Of a DNA stretch of 38,538 nucleotides, positions 7,560 to 15,348 are shown one piece after another. A program made the translations under genes and the position numbers. Location: positions 1-38,538 of the forward strand of contig JAFLUX010000019.1 of assembly GCA_022508605.1 (NCBI GenBank), in the 5' to 3' direction. This stretch comes from Bacteroidales bacterium. Lineage in GTDB: Bacteria > Bacteroidota > Bacteroidia > Bacteroidales > UBA932. Each line of letters opens with the position of its first letter. Position 1 is the stretch's first letter. The notes under the pieces are model-generated. The model worked only from the letters and a program-made list of their open reading frames with translations. It was not told the DNA's origin and searched no databases.

Positions 7560-7628
7560 GCAAAGAATCTTTTTCCTATACGGGCCGCGCGGGCGGCGGC
7601 GAACAAACAATTATTCTGACTATACACG

Positions 7629-7656
7629 CAAATATAGCTATATATTCCAATATTTG
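7629..7656. promoter_or_regulatory. nested palindromes, candidate Lrp-family operator
   Basis: CAAATAT (7629-7635) and ATATTTG (7650-7656) are inverted repeats, and a perfect 12-bp palindrome ATATAGCTATAT (7632-7643) overlaps the left arm. The element lies in the 155-bp divergent region between the regulator and metY and covers the regulator's own -7 box. Confidence 0.5.
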
Positions 7657-7659
7657 AAA
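7629..7659 (-). promoter_or_regulatory. promoter of the Lrp-family regulator
   Basis: The minus strand reads TTTC (7659-7656), a 19-base spacer, then TATATTTG (7636-7629), a full -7 element, 69 bases before the ATG. It coincides with the symmetric operator-like sequence at 7629-7656. Confidence 0.5.
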
Positions 7660-7663
7660 ACTT

Positions 7664-7695
7664 CTTGTAAAATTCGCCCAGCAACACGAACTTTG
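7664..7695 (+). promoter_or_regulatory. candidate promoter of metY-metX-hom
   Basis: CTTG (7664-7667), a 20-base spacer and GAACTTTG (7688-7695, one mismatch to TAnnTTTG) lie 19 bases before the metY ATG. No SAM riboswitch-like structure was recognised in the leader, which is too short for one. Confidence 0.4.
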
Positions 7696-7714
7696 CAAAA
7701 AATAAATCAACACC

Positions 7715-9004
7715 ATGAAACGGGAAAATCTACATTTCGAGACTTTGCAGGTACACGTCGGGCAGGAGACTCCGGACCCGGCAAGCGATGCCCGCGCCGT
7801 GCCCATATATCAGACCTCTTCCTATGTATTCCACAGCGCGAAGAATGCGGCAGACCGCTTCGCCCTGACCGAACCGGGCAATATCTACGGCCGCCTGAAC
7901 AATTCCACACAGGCGGTGCTCGAAGAACGCATGGCGGCATTGGAGGGCGGTGTGGCAGCCCTTGCCGTCGCTTCCGGAGCAGCGGCCGTCACCTATGCGC
8001 TGCAGAACATACTCGGCCCCGGCGACCATATAGTGGCGGCGGACAATCTGTACGGAGGTTCTTTCAACCTGATAAGCCATACGCTCGCAGGGCAGGGCAT
8101 CGCCAATACTATCGTCAGAATCAATGACAAAGAGGCTCTGGAGGCCGCCATACGGGATGAGACCAAGGTCATCTTCGCGGAGGTCTTCGGCAACCCCAAC
8201 AGCGATGTCACCGATATACGCGCCGTCGCGGATATCGCCCACAGGCACGGGATTCCGCTGATTATAGACAACACTTTCGGCACTCCATACCTGATACGCC
8301 CCATAGAGCACGGAGCAGACATAGTCGTGCATTCGGCGACCAAATTCATAGACGGACACGGGAGCAGCCTCGGAGGCATAATCGTGGACAGCGGACGCTT
8401 CGACTGGAAAGCGCAGCCCGGCAAGTTCCCCTCATTGGCGCAACCCGACCCGAGCTACCACGGAATCATCTTTGCGGATTTTGCCGGACCTGCGGCCTTC
8501 GTCGCCCGCATCCGCACCGTTATCCTGCGCGACACCGGAGCCGCCATTTCTCCATTCAACTCATTCATGCTGCTGCATGGCCTGGAGACTCTGTCGCTGC
8601 GGGTGGAGCGCCATGTGGAGAATGCCCTGAAGGTGGTGCAGTTCCTTGCGGGTCACCCGAAGGTGGCGAAAGTGAATCATCCCTCGCTGCCCGACCACCC
8701 CGACCATGCGCTGTACAGGCATTACTTCCCCGGCGGAGGCGGCAGCATCTTCACATTTGAAATCAAAGGCGGACAGGATGAGGCATGGCGATTCATAGAT
8801 TCGCTGGAGATTTTCTCCCTCGTCGCCAATGTGGCCGATGTAAAATCGCTGGTGATACATCCTTATACCACCACCCATTCGCAGATGTCGCCGGAAGAAC
8901 TTTCCGACCAGCACATCACGCCGGCTACAATACGTCTGTCCATAGGCACGGAGCATGTGGACGACATAATAGCCGACCTTGCCGCCGCATTGGACAAAAT
9001 CTGA
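7715..9004 (+). CDS. metY: O-acetylhomoserine aminocarboxypropyltransferase (O-acetylhomoserine sulfhydrylase)
   Basis: A 429-residue pyridoxal-phosphate enzyme of the Cys/Met-metabolism family that condenses O-acetylhomoserine with sulfide to give homocysteine. Visible motifs are PIYQTSSYVF near the N-terminus, YGRLNNST (phosphate-binding Tyr/Arg), ASGAAAVTYAL, IIDNTFGTPYL (the Asp that binds the PLP nitrogen) and HSATKFIDGHG, where Lys210 forms the Schiff base. The C-terminus HSQMSPEELSD...IRLSIGTEH is typical of MetY rather than MetB/MetC. It leads an operon with metX (4-base gap) and hom, so the substrate is made by the next two enzymes. Confidence 0.94.
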   Translation: MKRENLHFETLQVHVGQETPDPASDARAVPIYQTSSYVFHSAKNAADRFALTEPGNIYGRLNNSTQAVLEERMAALEGGVAALAVASGAAAVTYALQNILGPGDHIVAADNLYGGSFNLISHTLAGQGIANTIVRINDKEALEAAIRDETKVIFAEVFGNPNSDVTDIRAVADIAHRHGIPLIIDNTFGTPYLIRPIEHGADIVVHSATKFIDGHGSSLGGIIVDSGRFDWKAQPGKFPSLAQPDPSYHGIIFADFAGPAAFVARIRTVILRDTGAAISPFNSFMLLHGLETLSLRVERHVENALKVVQFLAGHPKVAKVNHPSLPDHPDHALYRHYFPGGGGSIFTFEIKGGQDEAWRFIDSLEIFSLVANVADVKSLVIHPYTTTHSQMSPEELSDQHITPATIRLSIGTEHVDDIIADLAAALDKI

Positions 9005-9008
9005 AAAG

Positions 9009-10028
9009 ATGGTGCAGTACTACAGGCATCGGGGCGATTTGCATCTGGAGTCCGGAGCGGTGCTCGAAAACCCTGTCATTGCATATCATACTTACGGCAC
9101 GCTGGATGCTTCGAGGAGCAATGTCGCATGGGTTTGCCATGCGCTCACGGCAAACTCGGACGTGGCCGACTGGTGGCCGCACACGGTCGAGGAGGGGCGG
9201 TTTCTGGATCCGGCGCAGCATTTCGTAATCTGCGCGAACATCCTCGGCTCTCCATACGGGAGCACAGGGCCTCTGCAGCATGCCCCGAAGCTCGAACGTC
9301 CGTGGTACGGAGACTTCCCGTCCCTTACTGTCCGCGATCTTGTTGCCGCCCACCGTCTGCTTGCGGATGCACTCGGCATCAACGGCATAGACGTGCTCAT
9401 AGGCAGTTCCATGGGAGGATTCCAGGCACTGGAGTGGGCGGTAGAAGACCCCGGTTTCATACGCAAGCTGGTGCTGATTGCCACTGCCGCCAAGGCCAGT
9501 CCATGGACTATCGCAATCGACCAGACACAGCGCATGGCCATCGAGGCCGACTCCACTTTCGGCAGTAACAGTCCGAATGCAGGTGCGGCAGGACTCGCCG
9601 CAGCCAGAGCAATAGGGCTGCTGAGCTATCGCGGAGGCAGCGGCTACAACCTCACGCAGCAGGATGCGGACGATGCGCTGAAACCGTCCGCCTCTCACCG
9701 CGCTTCCACCTATCAGCTGTATCAGGGAGAAAAACTGCGCCGCCGCTTTGACGCCTATTCTTACCATACCATATTGGACACTTTCGACTCTCACGATGTC
9801 GGGCGCGGCAGAGGGGGCGTGGCGGCGGCCTTGGGCAGAGTCACGGCCAGCACGCTTGCGGTGGCCCTCACTACGGACATGTTGTTCCCTCCCGGGGAGA
9901 TGAAGCAGATGAGCGCCGGTATTCCAGGCTGCCTGTACCATGAAATAGACTCCCCGTTCGGGCACGACGGCTTTCTTGTGGAGCACGAGCTGCTGAACGA
10001 CATCCTCTATCCATTCGTAAACCAATAG
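9009..10028 (+). CDS. metX: homoserine O-acetyltransferase (MetX family)
   Basis: A 339-residue alpha/beta-hydrolase-fold acyltransferase that activates homoserine for sulfhydrylation. The oxyanion region HALTANSD, the block ANILGSPYGSTGP, the nucleophile elbow IGSSMGGFQALEWA (Ser134), LTTDMLFP with the acid Asp, and SPFGHDGFLVE with the catalytic His are all in the order expected for MetX. ATG at 9009 was preferred over an upstream extension that overlaps metY. Acetyl rather than succinyl as the acyl group is the family default and fits the partner metY, but cannot be proven from these motifs. Confidence 0.93.
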   Translation: MVQYYRHRGDLHLESGAVLENPVIAYHTYGTLDASRSNVAWVCHALTANSDVADWWPHTVEEGRFLDPAQHFVICANILGSPYGSTGPLQHAPKLERPWYGDFPSLTVRDLVAAHRLLADALGINGIDVLIGSSMGGFQALEWAVEDPGFIRKLVLIATAAKASPWTIAIDQTQRMAIEADSTFGSNSPNAGAAGLAAARAIGLLSYRGGSGYNLTQQDADDALKPSASHRASTYQLYQGEKLRRRFDAYSYHTILDTFDSHDVGRGRGGVAAALGRVTASTLAVALTTDMLFPPGEMKQMSAGIPGCLYHEIDSPFGHDGFLVEHELLNDILYPFVNQ

Positions 10029-10054
10029 AAACCGTACACCCAATTAATAGTAAT

Positions 10055-11257
10055 ATGAGCAAAATCAAAATCGGACTTTTCGGCTTCGGCGTCGTGGGAC
10101 GCGGCATCTACGAGGTGCTGCTCAAAAGCAAGAACGCCAATGCGGAAATCGTGAAGATATGCATCGCCGACATAAACAAGCCCCGCACCTTGGACGCCTC
10201 CATTTTTACCGACAGGGCGGATGACATCCTGGACGACCCGGAAATCGACCTCGTCGTGGAGGTCATAAACGATGCCGATGCGGCCTACCGCATAGTCAAG
10301 AAGGCGCTGTGCAGCGGCAAGGACGTCGTGTCAGGCAGCAAGACCATGCTTGCGTTCCACTTGGAGGAGTTCATCGAAATCCAGAAGCGCTGCGGCTCCG
10401 CCCTGCTCTACGATGCGTCCTCCTGCGGGTCAATCCCCGTCATACGCAATCTGGAGGAATATTACGACAACGACCTGCTGCTGGAGGTCAAGGGCATTCT
10501 GAACGGGTCTTCCAACTACATACTCTCGCGGGTTTTCGACCACAGCATGCCCTATGAAACCGCCTTGCGCCAGGCCCAGGAACTCGGCTTCGCGGAGAGC
10601 GACCCGTCTTTCGACATCGACGGACTGGACGCCCTGTTCAAGCTGGTCATCATAACGGTACACGCCATAGGGGCATACGTGCATCCGGACCGCATATTCA
10701 CCTACGGCATTTCCAGCATACACGAATCGGACATACGCTACGCCCGCGAGAAGAATGTAAAAATCAAGCTGGTAGCCCAGGTGGCGAAAATCAGCGAGAG
10801 CGACTTCACTATGTTCGTGATGCCGGAGTTCGTGCCGCCGTCCCGATATATCTACAGCGTGGACGACGAATACAACGGCGTGGTCATACGCGGAGAATGC
10901 TACGACAGACAGTTTATGTTCGGGAAGGGCGCAGGCAGCCTGCCCACGGCCTCGTCCATCCTGAGCGACATCATGGCCCGCCAGCACCGCTACCGCTACG
11001 AGTACAAGAAACTGCATTTTCAGGACAAACCGTCATATACCACCGATGTACGCCTGAAAATCTATGTGCGCTACAGCGAAACGGACATTCCCTCGCTCCT
11101 GCATTTCCTCTCTGTGGACGAACAGTATGTGTCCAAGGAAAGCCGCTACCTCATCGGAGAAATCCTGCTGTCCGAACTCATGGCAAAGCGCGACGCCCTG
11201 CGCGGAAAAGACGTATTCATTGCCAACATCCCCACATTCTTTACGGATTTGGATTAG
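10055..11257 (+). CDS. hom: homoserine dehydrogenase (monofunctional)
   Basis: A 400-residue enzyme reducing aspartate semialdehyde to homoserine. The Rossmann motif is GLFGFGVVGRGIYEVL at the N-terminus, followed by the substrate/catalytic region (GILNGSSNYILSRVF, then AESDPSFDIDGLDALFKLVI with the conserved Asp, Glu and Lys). The C-terminal 100 residues are a divergent, possibly regulatory domain. It is the third gene of the metY-metX-hom operon, so its homoserine is likely channelled to methionine. A second homoserine dehydrogenase domain is encoded at 22192-24258. No classical terminator follows; a short CCACG-TAAAG-CGTGG hairpin lies at 11331-11345. Confidence 0.93.
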   Translation: MSKIKIGLFGFGVVGRGIYEVLLKSKNANAEIVKICIADINKPRTLDASIFTDRADDILDDPEIDLVVEVINDADAAYRIVKKALCSGKDVVSGSKTMLAFHLEEFIEIQKRCGSALLYDASSCGSIPVIRNLEEYYDNDLLLEVKGILNGSSNYILSRVFDHSMPYETALRQAQELGFAESDPSFDIDGLDALFKLVIITVHAIGAYVHPDRIFTYGISSIHESDIRYAREKNVKIKLVAQVAKISESDFTMFVMPEFVPPSRYIYSVDDEYNGVVIRGECYDRQFMFGKGAGSLPTASSILSDIMARQHRYRYEYKKLHFQDKPSYTTDVRLKIYVRYSETDIPSLLHFLSVDEQYVSKESRYLIGEILLSELMAKRDALRGKDVFIANIPTFFTDLD

Positions 11258-11402
11258 CGCCACTCCTGCCCGGAATTGAGCACGACGCCTTGTTGACTTT
11301 GGCAAGTTTGGCCTCTATGAACCCTGCATCCCACGTAAAGCGTGGCCAATTGTCTGTCTGATGAATGTACATGACGAATTAATATTTCTGCAAATAATTT
11401 CT

Positions 11403-11410
11403 TATTTTTG
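11403..11410 (+). promoter_or_regulatory. -7 box TATTTTTG of tRNA-Pro
   Basis: TATTTTTG, a perfect TAnnTTTG, followed by T, lies 58 bases before the mature tRNA-Pro. The surrounding 40 bases are markedly AT-rich. Confidence 0.5.
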
Positions 11411-11468
11411 TCCCCGCGAATCTTCCGCCCGCAGGACTCTTGTCCGCGGATTCGCCGGGAGACGTTTT

Positions 11469-11542
<74 letters not shown>

Positions 11543-11572
11543 CTGATGACAAAGAGAGCGGCCGACAAGTGA

Positions 11573-11647
11573 TTACACAGCAAACTTGTTCCGCAAGACC
11601 CGCATAGCCAAATCGAGAATCTTTTGACGAAGTTTCTTTGTATCCAT
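11573..11647 (-). pseudogene. relic of the 5' end of a type I restriction specificity gene (hsdS)
   Basis: Reading leftward from ATG at 11647, the frame encodes MDTKKLRQKILDLA, which matches the very conserved N-terminus of Bacteroidetes HsdS specificity subunits (remembered form MDTKxLRQKILDLAIxGKLVPQ). After 24 codons it loses the family sequence and stops. No HsdS target-recognition domain, hsdM or hsdR lies nearby. It is best read as the stub left when a restriction locus or mobile element beside tRNA-Pro was deleted. The identification is short (14 residues) but specific. Confidence 0.55.
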
Positions 11648-11651
11648 GTCT

Positions 11652-11674
11652 CGGCAAATTACAGGCAAATTAAA
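11652..11674 (+). repeat. 23-bp direct repeat, copy 1
   Basis: This 23-base unit is 20/23 identical to the one at 11718-11740; both end in AGGCAAATTAAA. Within this copy GGCAAATTA occurs twice, 11 bases apart. It lies immediately upstream of the hsdS relic on that gene's strand. Confidence 0.6.
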
Positions 11675-11695
11675 TATAAACTGACTAACAGATAG

Positions 11696-11704
11696 TTATC
11701 CACA
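11696..11704 (+). other. perfect DnaA-box sequence TTATCCACA
   Basis: TTATCCACA is the full DnaA consensus nine-mer. It lies between the two 23-bp direct repeats in the AT-rich scar. A single box is not an origin; it may be chance or a remnant of an element. Confidence 0.35.
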
Positions 11705-11717
11705 TATGAAGGTCGAG

Positions 11718-11740
11718 CGGCAAGTTGTAGGCAAATTAAA
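11718..11740 (+). repeat. 23-bp direct repeat, copy 2
   Basis: Second copy, differing from copy 1 at three positions and starting 66 bases downstream of it. No further copy was noticed in the window. Confidence 0.6.
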
Positions 11741-11891
11741 CTCATGCCAACTATTTCTTATTCACAAATAAGGCAAAACCGGCCAAGGCTGCGAGACAAC
11801 CGTATCTAAAACAGCTGTTTCGCAACTTTACCTTGCCCAGATGAAGGACCGGAGAGTTTTCCTGCAGATGACAGACTTGCCGCCCGCGCTC

Positions 11892-13274
11892 TCAGAATTC
11901 AAAGCGGAGGCCGGCGGAGAGGGTGAAGGCCAGAGGGTGGACGGTGTAGTAGGATTCGGGGGCGTCCGCGCTCCTGAAATGCCAGGACAGGCCAGGCTGC
12001 AGGAACAGGGCGCCGACACCGCCAATTCGGAACTGGGCCCCCGCATTGATGCCGAGCGACCATGCCGATGCGCCGATTTTGTCCGTGCCGCTGTCAGAGG
12101 CCACGGAAACGCCGCCGATGCTGGACGAGGTCTTCCATGTCTCGGAATAGGCATATTCATAGGTCGGTCCGGCCGAGGCATAGAGCGAGAAGGACCTGAC
12201 TCTCAGCGGAGTGTACACGGCCAAAAGCGGAACGCCTATATACGAAACGCTGCTTTCGGTGCTTGTGGACAGCTCTCCTGCAGAGGACGATACGGTTTTG
12301 CCAAGACGGCTCAACTGTACTCCGGACTCGATGCCCCACGCGGGGGTCAGGCTGATATCTATCATAAGCCCTACACGCAAATCCATGTTGTAGTACACGT
12401 TCGTTTCGGTCTCCTTGTTGCGGCTGAGCGTGGCGAACGGGACTGCCCGTCCTATGCCGGGAACGGAAGATATGGATGAAATGCCTCCGTATTCCGTGAA
12501 AGAATTGTGCGACGGAGCGCCGGTAAAGGCCCCGGCGACAAGACTGGCGGACAGCCCGGGACGGAATGTCTTCGGTATTCTTATATCCGGCACGCCTCCC
12601 GACACAAACCCGGTGCCCGCATCAGTCGCGGAATGCCTCTTTCCTGCCCCATCCTGTGCCGTCTCCGCACCGCCCTGCCCGGCTACACTCGCTGCCTCGT
12701 CGCCCGATACCGCACCGTTTCCCGCACCGGCAGCCGCCGCTCCATCGCCTGCGGCCTGTTCCGCTGCAAGCCCGGTGTGCGCCTCCGCCACAAGAGTTCC
12801 GACATCTCCGGGCTTCACGACAAGAGCCTCGTCAATGCCGCCGGGGACTTCCAAAACCGCCGCTGACGCAGAAGCGGAACCGTCCGAAGAGCCTGCCCCG
12901 GAGGCGGATTCCGACCCGGATGCTTCCTTGGCACCGGAAAGTCCCGCCACGGCAGCAACGACATTCCCGTCAGCAGCAACATCAACGGCAGCAGCTTCAT
13001 CCCCGTCAGTAGCTTTATCCCCGGAAGCAACAACATCCACGGAGGGCTGCGTTTCCGCCACAAGCGAGCCGGACGGTGCGGGCCCGGAAGTCCTGAGCAC
13101 GAGCAGCAATGCAGCAATCGCGGCCGCCGCGCCGCAGAGGGCCCACCACCACGGGAAAGCGGCGCCCCTTCCCGGCAAACCTGCCTCAACAGCTTCCCAC
13201 AGGCCCTCGGGCGGAGTCTCCCCGAAGTCGGACATGCGACGACGCAACCTATCGTTCCAATTCTTTTCAGACAT
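11892..13274 (-). CDS. second dual membrane-spanning anti-sigma factor with outer-membrane beta-barrel (Dma-like)
   Basis: A 460-residue protein with the same plan as 5725-6948. The cytosolic tail (residues 1-40) has the motif GETPPEGLWEAVEAGL. A hydrophobic helix spans about 41-60 (PWWWALCGAAAAIAALLLVL). An exceptionally Ala/Gly/Ser/Asp-rich linker runs from 61 to about 235. The barrel (about 240-460) has alternating strands (LRVGLMIDISLTPAWGIESGVQLSRL, YASAGPTYEYAYS) and ends HPLAFTLSAGLRFEF, a typical outer-membrane C-terminus. No cleavable signal is present. The start overlaps the end of the sigma gene by 8 bases, so the proteins should be made together. The linker, about 175 residues, is longer than in the other copy. 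The anti-sigma function is inferred from synteny and architecture. Confidence 0.82.
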   Translation of the reverse strand: MSEKNWNDRLRRRMSDFGETPPEGLWEAVEAGLPGRGAAFPWWWALCGAAAAIAALLLVLRTSGPAPSGSLVAETQPSVDVVASGDKATDGDEAAAVDVAADGNVVAAVAGLSGAKEASGSESASGAGSSDGSASASAAVLEVPGGIDEALVVKPGDVGTLVAEAHTGLAAEQAAGDGAAAAGAGNGAVSGDEAASVAGQGGAETAQDGAGKRHSATDAGTGFVSGGVPDIRIPKTFRPGLSASLVAGAFTGAPSHNSFTEYGGISSISSVPGIGRAVPFATLSRNKETETNVYYNMDLRVGLMIDISLTPAWGIESGVQLSRLGKTVSSSAGELSTSTESSVSYIGVPLLAVYTPLRVRSFSLYASAGPTYEYAYSETWKTSSSIGGVSVASDSGTDKIGASAWSLGINAGAQFRIGGVGALFLQPGLSWHFRSADAPESYYTVHPLAFTLSAGLRFEF

Positions 13275-13860
13275 TATCGTTCAATTTTCTATATTCTTTG
13301 ATTTCTTTTGCAAGAAAAGCCTTTGCGCGCAGAAACTGCGATGCGGACGTATTCTCCTTTATTCCCAGAAGTTCCGCTATCTCCTTGTGCCGCATCTGCT
13401 CGAACACGAACAGATTGAATACCGTCCTGTAACCGTCCGGCATTCTTTTTATCATCTCCTGAATCACCTCAAGCGGCACGCCGTCAGTGTCCGGGTCTTC
13501 ATCATCCACGGGGTCGGGCAATTGCTCTACGGCCACAAGGCGCTCTCTGCGCCTCAGCTCCTGCAACGCTCCGTTTACAGCAATCCTGGACATCCATGCC
13601 TTAAGCGAACCTTCCCCCCTGTAGCGGAAAGTTCCGAATTTCTCAAAGATACGGATGAATGCATCCTGAAGCACATCCTTGACCCTGTCCCTGTCGACAA
13701 GATAACGCGAGGCCACGGATGTAAGATGGGCAGCGTAGCGCTGATACAGCTCGCGCTGGGCTCCCGCATCTCCTCTGCCCACAAGGCGGACGAGTTCCCT
13801 CTCAGTCAGGCTATTTTCTTGTCCTGAAGCCAAATTTTGCCACCCCCGTACTGCCGTCAA
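13267..13860 (-). CDS. second ECF RNA polymerase sigma factor (Das-like)
   Basis: A sigma-70 family factor of about 190 residues. Region 2 includes LYQRYAAHLTSVASRYLVDRD, VKDVLQDAFIRIFEKFG and LKAWMSRIAVNGALQELRRRER. Region 4 includes MPDGYRTVFNLFVFEQMRHKEIAELLG with the helix-turn-helix, then KENTSASQFLRAKAFLAKEI. There is no ATG near the N-terminus: the frame can start at TTG 13860 or TTG 13833, both inside the end of the NigD-like gene, so a non-ATG, translationally coupled start is likely. Its stop overlaps the downstream Dma-like gene by 8 bases. It sits at the end of a long minus-strand unit beginning at rnhB, although its own promoter may lie within the NigD-like gene. Confidence 0.9.
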   Translation of the reverse strand: MTAVRGWQNLASGQENSLTERELVRLVGRGDAGAQRELYQRYAAHLTSVASRYLVDRDRVKDVLQDAFIRIFEKFGTFRYRGEGSLKAWMSRIAVNGALQELRRRERLVAVEQLPDPVDDEDPDTDGVPLEVIQEMIKRMPDGYRTVFNLFVFEQMRHKEIAELLGIKENTSASQFLRAKAFLAKEIKEYRKLNDNV

Positions 13861-14488
13861 GTTTTTTCCACTTGAGGCTCAACGTTTTGATTTCTCCGCC
13901 CGTATCGGGCAAAGCGTTTATGTCGAAGCAGACTATGCCCTCGGACAACTGTTCTCTGCCGTCCGAATGGCTGTCATGCCTGAGTTCCAATACGTAGGGG
14001 TCGTCCGGATCCGTGCCTGCGACAAGATAGAAATCGTGGTGTCCCGGACGTGCGCCCCACCATGTGTTGTAGTGTATCGTCAGGTAGGCATCCTCGCAGG
14101 AACTTATCCAGGAGTTTATGAGAATGTCGAGACCGTCAGCTCCCGAAACCCCGGCATCATCGGTGAACGTGCCCTCGTCTATGGGTTCGAGCCACAGCAG
14201 TTCGGCCGGGTAGTATTCATCGTCGGGATATTGCAAAGGGCTAACAATCAGCTCGCACAGCGCACGCATCTGGCGTTCGAAGCGATAGCCGGACGGACGG
14301 ATTTTCAAATCTCCGCACTGGAACCAGACCATGCCGCTCTCGCTGCGGCGCACCGTCACGGCGCACACCGTCCGTCCCTCGAATCCGGCAGAAGACCATT
14401 CGTTGTACAGAAACGCCTCCTCCGCCGCCGAGCATGCCATGACGAGCATGGCCGACAGCACGATGCATATATACCTCATGAACCTCAT
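13811..14488 (-). CDS. NigD-like lipoprotein
   Basis: A 225-residue exported lipoprotein. The signal MRFMRYICIVLSAMLVMAC ends in a lipobox with the acceptor Cys at about residue 19. The C-terminal half contains LTIHYNTWWG, DFYLVAGTDPDDPYVLELRHDSHSD, IVCFDINALP and IKTLSLKWKKLDG. That order of strands resembles the NigD C-terminal beta-sandwich of Bacteroidetes lipoproteins (remembered family pattern). ATG at 14488 was chosen over the longer frame because it puts the signal peptide at the N-terminus; 14479 is also possible. It lies 49 bases behind rsmA, and its end overlaps the start of the second ECF sigma gene, so it may be a functional partner of the sigma/anti-sigma pair. Function unknown. 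Confidence 0.72.
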   Translation of the reverse strand: MRFMRYICIVLSAMLVMACSAAEEAFLYNEWSSAGFEGRTVCAVTVRRSESGMVWFQCGDLKIRPSGYRFERQMRALCELIVSPLQYPDDEYYPAELLWLEPIDEGTFTDDAGVSGADGLDILINSWISSCEDAYLTIHYNTWWGARPGHHDFYLVAGTDPDDPYVLELRHDSHSDGREQLSEGIVCFDINALPDTGGEIKTLSLKWKKLDGSTGVAKFGFRTRK

Positions 14489-14537
14489 CGTTTTATATAA
14501 ATGACGGAAAAAGCAGAATCTTGCATCCGGGAGCGGA

Positions 14538-15344
14538 TTAACGTATATGCGGCGCAATGGCGCAGGTGAGGGCGACGAAATCTTCCACGCCGAGCCTCTC
14601 TGCCCGCAGGTCCATCAGAGCTGCGACCGGAGAGGAATCGCAGGCATCCGCGAATGAGCTGCCAGTCAAAGGTTTGAGGGCATTGCGCAAAGTCTTGCGA
14701 CGCTGATTGAATGCGGTCTTGACCACTTGCTTGAAGAGTTTTTCATCGCAACCCAGTCCGGTCCTCCCGTTGCGGGTGAGGCGGATGACGGCGGAATGCA
14801 CTTTCGGCGGCGGAGCGAAAGCGCCCGGTCCGACAGTGAAGCAATACTCTATGTCGTACCAGGCCTGCAGGAGCACGCTCAGTATGCCGTAGGTCTTGCT
14901 CCCCGGCTTTTCGGCTATGCGCTCGGCCACCTCCTTCTGAATCATGCATACCACTTCCGGCACCCGTTCCCTGTCGTCGAGTATCTTGAAAAAGATTTGC
15001 GAAGAAATATTGTACGGGAAGTTGCCTATTATACGGTATTTGCCGGGAAAGACACGGTGCATGTCAAGACGCAGGTAGTCGGCCTGGAGCAGGCGCCCCT
15101 GGATGCCGGGGAAACGGGACAGCAGATAAACCACAGACTCTCCGTCCAGTTCCACGGCCTTCAGGTCTATGTCCGCCCTTTCAAGAAGATACTGCGTGAG
15201 CACCCCTGTCCCCGGCCCTATCTCCAGAGTGTCGCGCACGGAGTCCGGACCCGACACTGCGGAAAGCGCCGACACGATGCGGCCCGCTATGCCCTGGTCA
15301 GTAAGGAAATGCTGCCCGAGAGCCTTTTTTGCGCGAACTTCCAT
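14538..15344 (-). CDS. rsmA: 16S rRNA (adenine(1518)-N(6)/adenine(1519)-N(6))-dimethyltransferase
   Basis: A 268-residue KsgA/RsmA methyltransferase that dimethylates two adjacent adenines near the 3' end of 16S rRNA late in 30S assembly. The N-terminus VRAKKALGQHFLTDQ is diagnostic. SAM motif I is EIGPGTGVLTQYLL, VELDGES follows, and the catalytic motif IV is NFPYNISSQIFFKIL. The C-terminal helical domain ends at EDFVALTCAI. ATG at 15344 gives the standard start; the longer frame runs into mrp. It follows mrp with a 4-base gap. Confidence 0.95.
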   Translation of the reverse strand: MEVRAKKALGQHFLTDQGIAGRIVSALSAVSGPDSVRDTLEIGPGTGVLTQYLLERADIDLKAVELDGESVVYLLSRFPGIQGRLLQADYLRLDMHRVFPGKYRIIGNFPYNISSQIFFKILDDRERVPEVVCMIQKEVAERIAEKPGSKTYGILSVLLQAWYDIEYCFTVGPGAFAPPPKVHSAVIRLTRNGRTGLGCDEKLFKQVVKTAFNQRRKTLRNALKPLTGSSFADACDSSPVAALMDLRAERLGVEDFVALTCAIAPHIR

Positions 15345-15348
15345 AGCG

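Larger units (their letters stand above)
11543..11891. other. gene-poor scar 3' of tRNA-Pro
   Basis: This 349-base stretch has no intact gene. It holds a broken hsdS start (11573-11647, minus), two 23-bp direct repeats, a perfect DnaA box between them and a 12-bp palindrome AAACAGCTGTTT (11809-11820). It is AT-richer than its neighbours, and its position beside a tRNA gene suggests a former insertion site. No second copy of the tRNA 3' end was seen nearby. Confidence 0.5.

Noticed and set aside
7560..7714. Possible SAM riboswitch before metY
   Set aside because: The region is AT-rich with only short palindromes; the space after the likely promoter is too short for a SAM aptamer.
12415..13827. 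470-codon plus-strand frame across the second sigma/anti-sigma pair
   Set aside because: The Pro/Ala/Ser-rich translation is the antisense of the low-complexity linker and of the sigma gene. The minus-strand genes explain the sequence.
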